Positions 1-8,075 of a DNA stretch of 64,000 bases are shown piece after piece; position 1 is the stretch's first letter; every line of letters begins with the position of its first letter. Origin of the DNA: an uncultured Lachnospiraceae bacterium (GTDB lineage: Bacteria; Bacillota; Clostridia; Lachnospirales; Lachnospiraceae); the NCBI GenBank assembly GCA_947625135.1, contig CANQNE010000001.1, positions 95,192 through 159,191 of the forward strand, read 5' to 3'. A model generated the notes under the pieces. That model worked only from the letters and a program-made list of their open reading frames with translations. It was not told the DNA's origin and made no database searches. Both the position numbers and the translations under genes were made by a program.

Positions 1-1
1 T

Positions 2-205
2 GTGGAAGCCGCATGGCAGCAGGAGGGAGTGATCGGCTCACGAATGACGGGCGCAGGCTTCGGGGGCTGCACGGTGAGCATTGTAAAAGAGGAATGTGTG
101 GAGGCCTTTATTGAGAACGTAGGCAGTATATATCGCCGGCGTGTTGGTTACGGCGCAGATTTTTATGTGGTGGATATCGGCGACGGCGCCCGGCGTTTGC
201 AGTAA
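2..205 (+). CDS. galK: Galactokinase, C-terminal end (partial)
   Basis: Only the last 67 codons are in the window; the gene runs off the left edge. Galactokinase phosphorylates galactose to galactose-1-phosphate in the cytoplasm (Leloir pathway). The visible segment carries the glycine-rich GHMP-kinase motif 3, here GSRMTGAGFGGCTVSIV, which is close to invariant in galactokinases, and the tail DFYVVDIGDGARRL is typical of the galactokinase C terminus. The stop TAA is at 203-205. Assignment to galactokinase rather than another GHMP kinase rests on this motif and the tail; the substrate-binding N terminus cannot be seen. Confidence 0.85.
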   Translation: MEAAWQQEGVIGSRMTGAGFGGCTVSIVKEECVEAFIENVGSIYRRRVGYGADFYVVDIGDGARRLQ

Positions 206-262
206 CCAATGAAACAAAAAATTTTTTCTGCATAAACTGATAAAAAGATTTTGATTGGAAGT

Positions 263-1021
263 ATGGATTTGGCAGAAAAAGTTGCACTTGACGCGGGACA
301 CGGCGGAAGAGATTACGGCGCCGTTTATGACGGCAGACGTGAAAAGGATGATAATCTGAGGCTTGCGCAGGATGTAGGCGCACTTTTAAAGGAGAAAGGG
401 CTGGACGTGGTCTATACAAGAACGTCAGATGTATACCGGACTCCCTATGAGCGGGCAATGACCGCAAACAATGAAGGGGCGGACTATTTTGTTTCTCTTC
501 ACAGAAACGCCTTCCCGGAGCCGAATCAGGCCTCCGGCGCGGAAGCGTTTGTGTATGAGGACGACGGCGTCAAAGGGGAGATCGCAAAAGCGATCACGGA
601 CAATCTGGAAACGGTTGGATTTGTAAACCGGGGTGTACAGGAGCGACCAAATCTGGTGGTGCTGAAGCGCACCGGAATGCCCGCGGTGCTGATACAGGTG
701 GGCTATATTGATTCCGAAGCGGATAACCAGTTGTTTGAGCAGAATTACGAAGATGTGGTGCAGGCGATCGTAGAGGGGATCCTCAACAGCATTGTGTCCG
801 AAGAACCATATTACAAAGTACAGGTTGGTGTTTTCAGGGTGGAGGCCAATGCCAGAAGGCTTTTGGAGGAGCTGGCCGGAGAAGGGTTCCCCGCCTATAT
901 TGTTTATGAGGATGGATATTACAAGGTGTTTGTGGGCGCTTATCCGGAAATGCAGGAGGCAGTAGACATGGAGAAACTCCTTCGGGATAACGGATATACC
1001 ACCATGCTTGTGAGAAAATAA
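263..1021 (+). CDS. N-acetylmuramoyl-L-alanine amidase (Amidase_3) with C-terminal SPOR domain
   Basis: Zinc amidase that cuts the bond between muramic acid and the stem peptide of peptidoglycan. Residues 5-175 form an Amidase_3 domain with the expected zinc ligands: His13 in ALDAGHGG, Glu27, and His80 in VSLHRNA. Residues about 185-252 form a SPOR domain (YYKVQVGVFRVEANARRLLE and VFVGAYPE), which binds denuded glycan at division or spore septa. There is no signal peptide, as in Bacillus CwlC, so it may act after mother-cell lysis or leave by a non-classical route. Oddly, the position that normally holds the catalytic Glu (VLVEVGF in relatives) is Gln145 (VLIQVGY). The start is uncertain: ATG at 263 is used, an in-frame TTG lies at 251, and neither has a strong ribosome binding site. 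Confidence 0.85.
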   Translation: MDLAEKVALDAGHGGRDYGAVYDGRREKDDNLRLAQDVGALLKEKGLDVVYTRTSDVYRTPYERAMTANNEGADYFVSLHRNAFPEPNQASGAEAFVYEDDGVKGEIAKAITDNLETVGFVNRGVQERPNLVVLKRTGMPAVLIQVGYIDSEADNQLFEQNYEDVVQAIVEGILNSIVSEEPYYKVQVGVFRVEANARRLLEELAGEGFPAYIVYEDGYYKVFVGAYPEMQEAVDMEKLLRDNGYTTMLVRK

Positions 1022-1031
1022 ATAAACGGGG

Positions 1032-1133
1032 CTGTCAGAAGGCTTCCGGAGGGACAGAAGATCCCGTGTCTGCATTGTTTTCCGGCAAAAGTACGTCTGT
1101 GATCGGACGAACGCCTGCCGGAAGGCGCAGACA
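1032..1133 (+). other. Structured leader candidate upstream of purL
   Basis: The 175 bases between the amidase and purL can form nested helices: TGTCTGC (1067-1073) with GCAGACA (1127-1133), TTCCGGCA (1080-1087) with TGCCGGAA (1116-1123), and CGTC (1094-1097) with GACG (1106-1109). A small hairpin CTGTC/GACAG (1032-1036/1053-1057) lies upstream. No T-run follows, so this is not a plain intrinsic terminator. It does not match a purine riboswitch that I can recognise. Function is unknown. Confidence 0.35.
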
Positions 1134-1196
1134 GCGGGGGATGCAGGCTTTCCCGGCGGCTGTACGGCGGCGTCTCAAAGAAAGGTACGGTTAAAT

Positions 1197-4100
1197 ATGA
1201 GCAGCGTAAGAAGAGTCTATGTAGAAAAGAAACCGGAATTTGCCATGCGGGCAAAAGAACTGAAGGAGGAGATCCACAGCTATCTGGGTATTCAGGGAGT
1301 TACCGGCGTCCGGGTGCTGATCCGCTATGATGTGGAAAATCTGGAGGAACCCATTTACCGGAAAGCGTTGGGGGTGGTTTTCCATGAACCTCCTGTGGAT
1401 GATTATTATGAGGAGACGTTTGATTACGGCGACGGCAGAGTGTTCAGCGTGGAATATCTGCCCGGTCAGTTTGACCAGCGTTCTGATTCCGCCGTTCAGT
1501 GCATCCGTTTTCTCAAGGAAGACGCGGAGCCGGTGATCCGAACGGCTGTCACTTATGTGATCGAGGGCGACATCACAGAGGAGCAGTTTGAAACCATCAA
1601 AGGCTTTTGCATCAACCCTGTGGATTCTAGAGAAACCGGGCTGAAAAAGCCCGAAACGCTGATGACAGAATATCAGGTGCCGGAGGATGTAGCTGTTTTT
1701 GACGGATTCGCAGGACTGCCGGAAGCGGAATTGAAGGCGCTTTACGATTCTTTGAATCTGGCAATGACATTTCGTGATTTTCAGCATATTCAGAACTATT
1801 ACCGGGATGAAGAATACAGAGATCCTTCCATGACGGAGATCCGGGTGCTGGATACTTATTGGTCCGATCATTGCAGGCACACGACCTTTTCTACGGAACT
1901 GAAGGAGGTTACCTTCGGCGAAGGAGATTACCGGGAGCCGATCGAAAAGAGTTATCGGTCCTATCTGGCGGTGCGGGAAGAATTATTTGCCGGAAGAAAG
2001 GACAAGTTTGTATGCCTCATGGATCTGGCGCTGATCGCCATGCGGAAGCTGAAAAAGGACGGCAGGCTGCAGGATATGGAGGAGTCTGACGAGATCAACG
2101 CCTGCAGTATCGTTGTGCCGGTGACCATCGACGGCGAGGAGCAGGAATGGCTGATCAGCTTCAAGAATGAGACCCATAATCATCCTACAGAGATTGAACC
2201 CTTCGGCGGGGCCGCCACCTGTCTGGGCGGCGCCATCAGGGATCCTCTGTCGGGAAGATCATACGTATATCAGGCAATGCGCGTGACCGGCGCAGCCAAC
2301 CCAACCCTGTCGCTGAAAAAGACGCTGACGGGTAAGCTGCCCCAGAAAAAACTGGTGCGGGGCGCGGCAAGCGGCTACAGTTCTTACGGCAACCAGATCG
2401 GTCTTGCAACCGGTTATGTTAAAGAAATCTATCATCCCGATTATGTAGCCAAACGACTGGAGATCGGGGCGGTGATAGGCGCTGCGCCCAGAAAGAATGT
2501 GATCCGGGAGACGTCGGACCCCGGGGATGTGATCATCCTGCTGGGCGGCCGTACTGGAAGGGACGGATGCGGCGGCGCTACCGGTTCTTCCAAAGTGCAT
2601 ACGGAAACATCCATTGAGACCTGCGGCGCGGAGGTGCAAAAAGGAAATGCACCCACCGAGCGTAAAATCCAGCGGCTCTTCCGCAGGGAAGAGGTCAGCC
2701 GGCTGATCAAGAAATGTAATGATTTCGGAGCAGGGGGCGTATCTGTCGCCATCGGCGAGCTGGCGGACGGCCTGACAATATGGCTGGACAAGGTTCCCAA
2801 GAAATATGCGGGGCTGGACGGCACGGAACTTGCCATCTCCGAATCTCAGGAGCGTATGGCAGTGGTGGTAGATCCCAAAGACGTGCCCGCGTTTCTGGCG
2901 TATGCGTCAGAGGAAAATCTGGAAGCCGTGGAAGTGGCGGTTGTCACAGAGGAACCCCGCCTCGTGATGATCTGGAGAGACAAAGAGATCGTGAATATTT
3001 CACGGGCATTTTTAAATACAAACGGCGCCCATCAGGAGACCAGTGTCTTTGTGGACATCCCGTCTAAACGGGATCAGTTTTTCTGTACGCCCACAGTCCG
3101 GGACGTGGAGGATGTCTGGCTTATCTATATGCAGGATCTGAATGTCTGCTCTCAGAAGGGGCTGGTGGAAATGTTTGACTCTTCCATCGGGGCCGGCAGC
3201 GTGCTGATGCCTTATGGCGGAAAGTATCAGCTGACGGAGACGCAGGCTATGGTGGCAAAGCTCCCTGTATTGAAGGGCGAGTGTGATACGGTGACGATGA
3301 TGAGCTACGGCTTTGATCCGGTTCTTTCCAGCTGGAGCCCTTATCACGGCGCCATTTATGCCGTGCTGGAATCCGTTTCCCGCATTGTTGCGGCAGGCGG
3401 AGATTACAAAAAAGTACGTTTTACATTTCAGGAATATTTCCGCCGCATGAGCGAGGATCCGGCTCGATGGAGCCAGCCGTTCGCGGCGCTTCTGGGGGCT
3501 TATGAGGCGCAGATGCAGCTGGGATTGCCGTCCATAGGCGGCAAAGACAGTATGTCCGGCACGTTTAATGACATTGATGTGCCGCCTACGCTGGTGTCCT
3601 TTGCGGTAGATGTTGCGAAGATGGGCGATGTGATAACGCCGGAGATGAAGCACCGCGATGATCAGCTGCTGTGGTACCGGATCGAAAGAAATGAGTATGA
3701 TCTGCCGAAATTTAAGCAGGCGATGAAACTGTACGACGGTCTTCACGAATTGATGCAGAAGGGAGCTGTGCAGGCTGCTTATGTGGTCGACGGTAAGGGC
3801 GCGGCGGTAGCTTTGAGCAAAATGGCTTTTGGAAACCGCAAGGGATTTACGCTGGAGGACAGTGTGGATCCGGGCACGCTTTTTGCGCCGGGCAACGGCG
3901 ATATCATTGTGGAGGTCTCACCGGAGCATGTAGCGGAGGCGCCCAAAGGATATATCCTGCTTGGCAAAGTGACGGACGACGGTTACTTTATCTGCAAAAA
4001 TATGAAGCTGTCCGTGGATGACGCGATCCGTGCGTGGAAACAGCCGCTGGAAAAGGTATTCCCCTCTTCGGCGGGCGCGGAGGCAAAGGCTGTAGAGCGG

Positions 4101-4946
4101 GGCACCTATACTGCAAAGCAGATCTATACCTGCAGGAACAAGGTGGCAAAGCCCACTGTATTTATTCCGGTATTTCCCGGCACCAACTGCGAGTATGACA
4201 GCACAAAGGTATTTGAAAAGGCGGGCGCCAGAGTCAGGACACAGGTGTTCCGAAACCTGAATTCCAACGATATTCTGGAATCTGTGGAAGAATTTGAAAA
4301 GCAGATCGAGCAGGCGCAGATCATTATGTTCCCCGGCGGATTCTCTGCAGGCGACGAACCGGACGGTTCCGCAAAATTCTTTGCCACCGCATTCCAGAAT
4401 GAAAAGATCAGGGAAGCGGTGCATCGGCTGTTGGATCAGCGGGACGGACTGGCACTTGGAATCTGCAACGGATTTCAGGCGCTGATCAAGCTGGGGCTTG
4501 TGCCTTACGGCAAAATTGTGGGACAGACAAAAGAAAGCCCCACGCTGACTTATAACACCATCAACCGCCATATTTCCAAAATGGCTTATCTGAAAGTGAC
4601 CAGCAACAAATCTCCATGGCTGCAGAAAGCTGTTGTGGGCGGCGTATATGCCAATCCCGCATCCCATGGGGAGGGCCGGTTTGTAGCAAACGACGATGTG
4701 ATCGCAAAACTGTTTGAAAACGGACAGGTTGCTACCCAATACTGTGATCTGAACGGCGCGGTAACCATGGACGACGAATGGAATATCAACGGTTCCTACT
4801 GCGCCATCGAGGGGATCACCAGCCCCGACGGACGGTGTCTGGGCAAGATGGCTCATTCTGAGCGGCAGGGCAGAGGCGTTGCAGTGAATATTTACGGAGA
4901 ACAGGATCTGGGCATTTTTGAATCCGGTGTTGCTTATTTCCAATAA
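1197..4946 (+). CDS. purL: Phosphoribosylformylglycinamidine synthase (single-chain PurL)
   Basis: Catalyses the fourth step of de novo purine synthesis: FGAR + Gln + ATP to FGAM. The 1,249-residue chain is the large type that fuses the synthetase and glutaminase parts. The synthetase core is seen in HNHPTEIEPFGGAATCLGGA and in the second half with GGKDSMSGTF; the C-terminal class I glutaminase begins at about residue 985 (FIPVFPGTNCEYD) and carries the nucleophile Cys in LALGICNGFQALI plus a His/Glu pair in NPASHGEGRFVA. Length fits the single-chain family found in Clostridia and Bacteroidetes. ATG at 1197 follows AAGAAAGG. It stands alone, without other pur genes nearby, after a structured leader. 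Identification is firm. Confidence 0.97.
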   Translation: MSSVRRVYVEKKPEFAMRAKELKEEIHSYLGIQGVTGVRVLIRYDVENLEEPIYRKALGVVFHEPPVDDYYEETFDYGDGRVFSVEYLPGQFDQRSDSAVQCIRFLKEDAEPVIRTAVTYVIEGDITEEQFETIKGFCINPVDSRETGLKKPETLMTEYQVPEDVAVFDGFAGLPEAELKALYDSLNLAMTFRDFQHIQNYYRDEEYRDPSMTEIRVLDTYWSDHCRHTTFSTELKEVTFGEGDYREPIEKSYRSYLAVREELFAGRKDKFVCLMDLALIAMRKLKKDGRLQDMEESDEINACSIVVPVTIDGEEQEWLISFKNETHNHPTEIEPFGGAATCLGGAIRDPLSGRSYVYQAMRVTGAANPTLSLKKTLTGKLPQKKLVRGAASGYSSYGNQIGLATGYVKEIYHPDYVAKRLEIGAVIGAAPRKNVIRETSDPGDVIILLGGRTGRDGCGGATGSSKVHTETSIETCGAEVQKGNAPTERKIQRLFRREEVSRLIKKCNDFGAGGVSVAIGELADGLTIWLDKVPKKYAGLDGTELAISESQERMAVVVDPKDVPAFLAYASEENLEAVEVAVVTEEPRLVMIWRDKEIVNISRAFLNTNGAHQETSVFVDIPSKRDQFFCTPTVRDVEDVWLIYMQDLNVCSQKGLVEMFDSSIGAGSVLMPYGGKYQLTETQAMVAKLPVLKGECDTVTMMSYGFDPVLSSWSPYHGAIYAVLESVSRIVAAGGDYKKVRFTFQEYFRRMSEDPARWSQPFAALLGAYEAQMQLGLPSIGGKDSMSGTFNDIDVPPTLVSFAVDVAKMGDVITPEMKHRDDQLLWYRIERNEYDLPKFKQAMKLYDGLHELMQKGAVQAAYVVDGKGAAVALSKMAFGNRKGFTLEDSVDPGTLFAPGNGDIIVEVSPEHVAEAPKGYILLGKVTDDGYFICKNMKLSVDDAIRAWKQPLEKVFPSSAGAEAKAVERGTYTAKQIYTCRNKVAKPTVFIPVFPGTNCEYDSTKVFEKAGARVRTQVFRNLNSNDILESVEEFEKQIEQAQIIMFPGGFSAGDEPDGSAKFFATAFQNEKIREAVHRLLDQRDGLALGICNGFQALIKLGLVPYGKIVGQTKESPTLTYNTINRHISKMAYLKVTSNKSPWLQKAVVGGVYANPASHGEGRFVANDDVIAKLFENGQVATQYCDLNGAVTMDDEWNINGSYCAIEGITSPDGRCLGKMAHSERQGRGVAVNIYGEQDLGIFESGVAYFQ

Positions 4947-5006
4947 ACGGATCGGGAACAGAAGAAACAGGTTTCCGGGTGTGGAAAAGGAGAAAATTTT
5001 ATGCCG

Positions 5007-5026
5007 CGGGCGGACTATTCCGCCCG
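5007..5026 (+). other. Perfect hairpin in the leader of the VOC gene
   Basis: CGGGCGGA (5007-5014) and TCCGCCCG (5019-5026) are perfectly complementary around a CTAT loop. The hairpin lies between the purL stop and the ribosome binding site of the next gene. No T-run follows, so it could stabilise or process the mRNA rather than terminate it. Confidence 0.5.
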
Positions 5027-5057
5027 ACGGGTCTTGCTTGGGGAGGCGGAAACGCAC

Positions 5058-5918
5058 ATGAAATTATCTGAGCTGATACAGGGCGTTGGACATCTTGGGA
5101 TTCCCGTCTGCCATATAGGGGAGGCGGCTCTCTGGTATGAGCAGAAGCTCGGTTTTGAAAAAATGCAGGAGGCGTCTGTATTTTATCCGGAAAGACTGGA
5201 CATGCTGTTTTTGAGGCAAAAGAATCTGGTGATCGAATTGTTTCAGCCTGCCCCGCATCTGTTAAAGGGAATTGCAGAGCGCGGAACCGGGGTGATCGAT
5301 CATTTTGCGCTGGATGCGCCGGATTTTCAGCCCTGCGCGGAGAGCGTCTATAAGAAGGGGGCCAATCTCCATGTCAGTACGCCGAAGGGCTGCGTTTTTT
5401 ATGAGCATTTAGGGAAAAAGGGTGTCCGCGGCATCAATTTTGAAGGGCCAAACGGGGAAGTGGTGGAGCTGTGCCACGATTATAACCGCGAATATGACAG
5501 CGGACTTACAGGACTGCAGGGATGGTCTCATCTGGCTGTCAAAATCTCCTCTCTGAAGCGCTCCCTTCCATTTTATGAAAAGCTGGGTTTCCAGAAGGTG
5601 ATGGAAGGTTATCTGGACACGGAAGAGGGGCGCTTTCAGATTGTTTTTGTGGAAAACCACGGCTTTGTTCTGGAGCTGATCCAGGTGACGGGCGCAGCGC
5701 TGGCGGAACTGAAGCAGCGGGGCGAGGGACGTCTGGACCACATCGCGCTGGATGTAAAAGACGCCCGGCAGGCGTTTTATCTGTGCAGGGCCGAGGGACT
5801 GCAGGCGGCAGATACAACTGTAAAGGAATTGCCCGTATTTTCCCACGGTGTGCGATATTTTACCATCGTTGGGCCGGACGGAGAAAAGATTGAATTGAAC
5901 GAGCAAAAAACATGGTAA
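5058..5918 (+). CDS. Tandem VOC (glyoxalase/dioxygenase fold) protein
   Basis: A 286-residue cytoplasmic protein with two vicinal-oxygen-chelate domains: about residues 7-140 (VGHLGIPVCHIGEAALWYEQ, ending GPNGEVVELCHD) and 148-285 (WSHLAVKISSLKRSLPFYEK, ending GPDGEKIELNEQ). VOC proteins bind a metal and act as glyoxalases, epimerases, dioxygenases or resistance proteins; the substrate here cannot be read from sequence. ATG 5058 is chosen because GGGGAGG lies 9-14 bases upstream; an in-frame ATG at 5001 would put a stable hairpin inside the coding region. It may be cotranscribed with purL. No catalytic subtype is claimed. Confidence 0.8.
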   Translation: MKLSELIQGVGHLGIPVCHIGEAALWYEQKLGFEKMQEASVFYPERLDMLFLRQKNLVIELFQPAPHLLKGIAERGTGVIDHFALDAPDFQPCAESVYKKGANLHVSTPKGCVFYEHLGKKGVRGINFEGPNGEVVELCHDYNREYDSGLTGLQGWSHLAVKISSLKRSLPFYEKLGFQKVMEGYLDTEEGRFQIVFVENHGFVLELIQVTGAALAELKQRGEGRLDHIALDVKDARQAFYLCRAEGLQAADTTVKELPVFSHGVRYFTIVGPDGEKIELNEQKTW

Positions 5919-5944
5919 AAAGTGTAAAAAATAAAAAATAGGTG

Positions 5945-5974
5945 TTGACTTTCCACAAGAGGTAATAGTATAAT
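5945..5974 (+). promoter_or_regulatory. tRNA promoter
   Basis: TTGACT (5945-5950), an 18-base spacer and TATAAT (5969-5974) lie 30 bases before tRNA-Val and probably drive both tRNA genes. Confidence 0.75.
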
Positions 5975-6003
5975 AGCAAAGCGGGTCAGAAATGGCCGCA
6001 CAT

Positions 6004-6076
6004 GGGATCTTAGCTCAGCTGGGAGAGCATCTGCCTTACAAGCAGAGGGTCACAGGTTCGAGCCCTGTAGGTCCCA
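6004..6076 (+). tRNA. tRNA-Val (TAC)
   Basis: Complete cloverleaf of 73 bases. Acceptor GGGATCT pairs with AGGTCCC, the anticodon stem TCTGC/GCAGA closes the loop CTTACAA with anticodon TAC, and the T arm contains GGTTCGAGCC. The discriminator is A at 6076; CCA is not encoded. Confidence 0.97.
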
Positions 6077-6095
6077 TGTATTTTTCATCATATTC

Positions 6096-6169
6096 GGCGG
6101 GATAGCTCAGTTGGCTAGAGCACACGGTTCATACCCGTGGTGTCGGGGGTTCAAATCCCTTTCCCGCTA
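6096..6169 (+). tRNA. tRNA-Met (CAT), first copy
   Basis: Complete 74-base cloverleaf. Acceptor GGCGGGA pairs with TCCCGCT (G1 with T72 as a wobble), anticodon stem CACGG/CCGTG closes loop TTCATAC with anticodon CAT, and the T arm holds GGTTCAAATCC. It lacks the three consecutive G:C pairs of initiator tRNA, so it reads as elongator Met; a lysidine-modified Ile tRNA is less likely but cannot be excluded. An identical copy is at 17258-17331. Confidence 0.93.
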
Positions 6170-6198
6170 TTTAAGAGAAGCCTCAGAAATCCTAAAAA

Positions 6199-6261
6199 TG
6201 ATATGCTCCCTATATGATAGTTTTGGATATTTCCATTGTCTACCAAATGGGGAGCATATCA
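6199..6261 (+). repeat. 12-bp inverted repeat just after tRNA-Met
   Basis: TGATATGCTCCC (6199-6210) and GGGAGCATATCA (6250-6261) are perfect inverted copies with a 39-base loop that contains a further TTTTGG/CCAAA pairing. It starts 30 bases after the first tRNA-Met, at the left edge of the accessory block, and may be an element end or an RNA hairpin. Confidence 0.5.
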
Positions 6262-6364
6262 GTATATAGTGAACATGCTTATCGAAGCTAATATGGACGA
6301 ATATGAGGTATCACAAGCGATTCAAGAGTATAAAAGAAATAAGGAACAACTTGTCGCAGTATGA
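6221..6364 (+). pseudogene. C-terminal gene remnant, function unknown
   Basis: An open frame without a start and ribosome binding site ends at TGA 6362-6364. Its product includes KWGAYQYIVNMLIEANMDEY and ends EYKRNKEQLVAV, which looks like the acidic/basic helical end of a longer protein. I do not recognise the family. The rest of 6170-6502 shows the inverted repeat and a terminator and otherwise no gene, so the stretch looks like debris at the edge of the island. Confidence 0.35.
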
Positions 6365-6372
6365 AATCGCAG

Positions 6373-6425
6373 AAAAAGAGGAAATCCAAAAAACTTTTTA
6401 CAGTTTAAGGAGATTCCTCTTTTTG
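6373..6425 (+). terminator. Terminator-like hairpin
   Basis: AAAAGAGGAA (about 6374-6383) pairs with TTCCTCTTTT (6415-6424) and is followed by T-rich sequence. It could end the tRNA transcript or the remnant transcript and, being A/T flanked on both sides, could also work for the gene arriving from the right. Confidence 0.55.
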
Positions 6426-6502
6426 TGTGTTATGATGATTTGACGTTTACTTTGTTTTTAGGAATATTTCAGAACTGATGAAGTGACGCAAAAATGACAA
6501 TC

Positions 6503-7822
6503 TTATACACTGAGCAGCCAGTCGATCAGGTTCAAGGATCTGATCCCATCGTAGGATGCGTCCATACCGGGGCGTAGGGACAATATGATCTTCTCGTAAT
6601 TGTCGTTGATTTTAGTCAGCGGGGCGAGTTCACGTTCGCGTACCGTTTCGCTATTCATCGATTCTGTCACCTGAACATACAGCTTGTCGTCGGCTTTTGT
6701 GGCAATAAAATCAACTTCTGTGCTGCCAACTTTGCCGATCGCTACGTCATATCCGCGGCGGAGCAGTTCAAAGTAAACTACATTTTCTAAGGCGTGGCCA
6801 CGATCACGGTTTCGGAAACCAAGCAGGTAATTGCGCAGGCCAATATCGACAATGTAATATTTGCCCATGGTGCGAAGGAATTCTTTGCCCTTGATATCAA
6901 AGCGTTTGATATCATAGAAGAAATAGGATTCTATAAGAGCAGCGACATAAGCTTGTACCGTGTGCGTGCTGGGAGCCCCAATTCGCTTTTCATCTTCCAA
7001 AAGTCCTTCGTTGACAAGCGTGTTCCCAATAGAAGAAACAGAAATGGTACTGCCGATGTTGTCAGCTAAGAACAGAATGATCTTTCGCAGCAGAACAGCA
7101 TCTGTGATCCGGCGCTGCCCTCGGCGCCTTTCCCGTTCCAGAATATCACGGATAACAACAGTAGAATAGATGCCATCCAGCAGCGTCAGGGCCTTTTCCT
7201 GATCCAATCCGACATCGGCAATGCCGGGCATGCCGCCAAACCGCATATAGGAATCGAATACCTCGTGCAGCTCATAGCGCTCACCGTTTCTATCATAGGC
7301 GTATGCCTTTGTACCGCCCAGCGCGCTTTTGCTTGTCTTTAACTCAAAGTTGTGGAACTCCATGAACTCGGCAAAAGACAGCGGCAGCATTTTGATCTCC
7401 ACACAGCGTCCGGACAGGTAGGTCGCATATTCCGATGACAGCAGATATGCGTTGGAGCCGGTAATATAGATATCGCAATCAAAATCCACACGGAAGGAAT
7501 TCATGGTATCTTCCCAACGGAGGATTCGTTGGATCTCATCAAAGAACAGGTACATCCGCCGGTCCGGCAGGGCGCGCTCTTTTACATAGTTGTATAAATC
7601 CTCAGCAGACATTTTTTTGAATTCGAAGGATTCAAAATTCATTTCCACGATTTGTTCAGGCGCAATGCCGGTGTTCAGCAGGTGTTCCACCATGAGCTTT
7701 AAGAGACTGGATTTACCGCAGCGACGAATACCTGTTATAACCTTTACCGGCTCGGTGTCTTGAAAACCAATCAGTTTATTTAAATAAAAATCACGCTTTT
7801 TAAGTTTGCGGGAAGAAATCAT
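6503..7822 (-). CDS. AAA-type ATPase with DUF4143 C-terminal domain
   Basis: A 439-residue protein of the archaeal-ATPase-like AAA_14/DUF4143 class. Walker A is ITGIRRCGKSSLLKLM (about residue 30), Walker B is RMYLFFDEIQR, and the C-terminal half (from about 230) is the DUF4143 nuclease-fold-like domain with KVGSTEVDFIATK. Such proteins are common in accessory regions of gut Firmicutes; their biological role is not established. The start is well supported: AAGGAGG lies 8 bases upstream on the minus strand, below a promoter. It stands alone in the tRNA-flanked block. Confidence 0.85.
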   Translation of the reverse strand: MISSRKLKKRDFYLNKLIGFQDTEPVKVITGIRRCGKSSLLKLMVEHLLNTGIAPEQIVEMNFESFEFKKMSAEDLYNYVKERALPDRRMYLFFDEIQRILRWEDTMNSFRVDFDCDIYITGSNAYLLSSEYATYLSGRCVEIKMLPLSFAEFMEFHNFELKTSKSALGGTKAYAYDRNGERYELHEVFDSYMRFGGMPGIADVGLDQEKALTLLDGIYSTVVIRDILERERRRGQRRITDAVLLRKIILFLADNIGSTISVSSIGNTLVNEGLLEDEKRIGAPSTHTVQAYVAALIESYFFYDIKRFDIKGKEFLRTMGKYYIVDIGLRNYLLGFRNRDRGHALENVVYFELLRRGYDVAIGKVGSTEVDFIATKADDKLYVQVTESMNSETVRERELAPLTKINDNYEKIILSLRPGMDASYDGIRSLNLIDWLLSV

Positions 7823-7846
7823 AGATCAGGCCTCCTTTGCGAGCAT

Positions 7847-7904
7847 AGTATAGCACAAACTTTTTAAGAAATCAAGTTTATGCAATAAACAGCACAAACT
7901 TTTT
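7847..7904 (-). promoter_or_regulatory. Promoter of the DUF4143 ATPase with duplicated 14-mer
   Basis: On the minus strand TTGATT (7870-7875), a 17-base spacer and TATACT (7847-7852) precede the ATPase gene. A 14-base direct repeat, AGCACAAACTTTTT on the plus strand, occurs at 7852-7865 inside the spacer and again at 7891-7904, 39 bases apart. This geometry fits an operator for a DNA-binding regulator; which protein binds is unknown. Confidence 0.5.
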
Positions 7905-7921
7905 GTAAAATTATTTTTGTG

Positions 7922-8075
7922 TACGCAGGTATTGCACCGGAGATTCCTTATAAAAACTGGCAGATTTTACACAGATAAGAATGAAGATGCTGTTGCCTTC
8001 TTAGTAAAAGACATTCCGGAACTGATAATAAAGGAAACATACATTTCGGGCGATGTCAGAGAGGAAGCTCTATGA
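7922..8075 (+). pseudogene. Frameshifted gene remnant, function unknown
   Basis: Two adjacent frames read as one decayed coding end: YAGIAPEIPYKNWQILHR stops at 7976, then after a frameshift NEDAVAFLVKDIPELIIKET runs to a TGA at 8073-8075. The two parts are separated by 4 bases, as expected for a small indel. No start is visible. The end overlaps the 3' end of the histidine kinase on the other strand. The family is not recognised. Confidence 0.35.

Noticed and set aside
3918..5057. A 379-codon open frame on the minus strand across the end of purL
   Set aside because: It is fully antisense to a certain gene, has no family pattern or ribosome site, and is explained by codon bias of purL.
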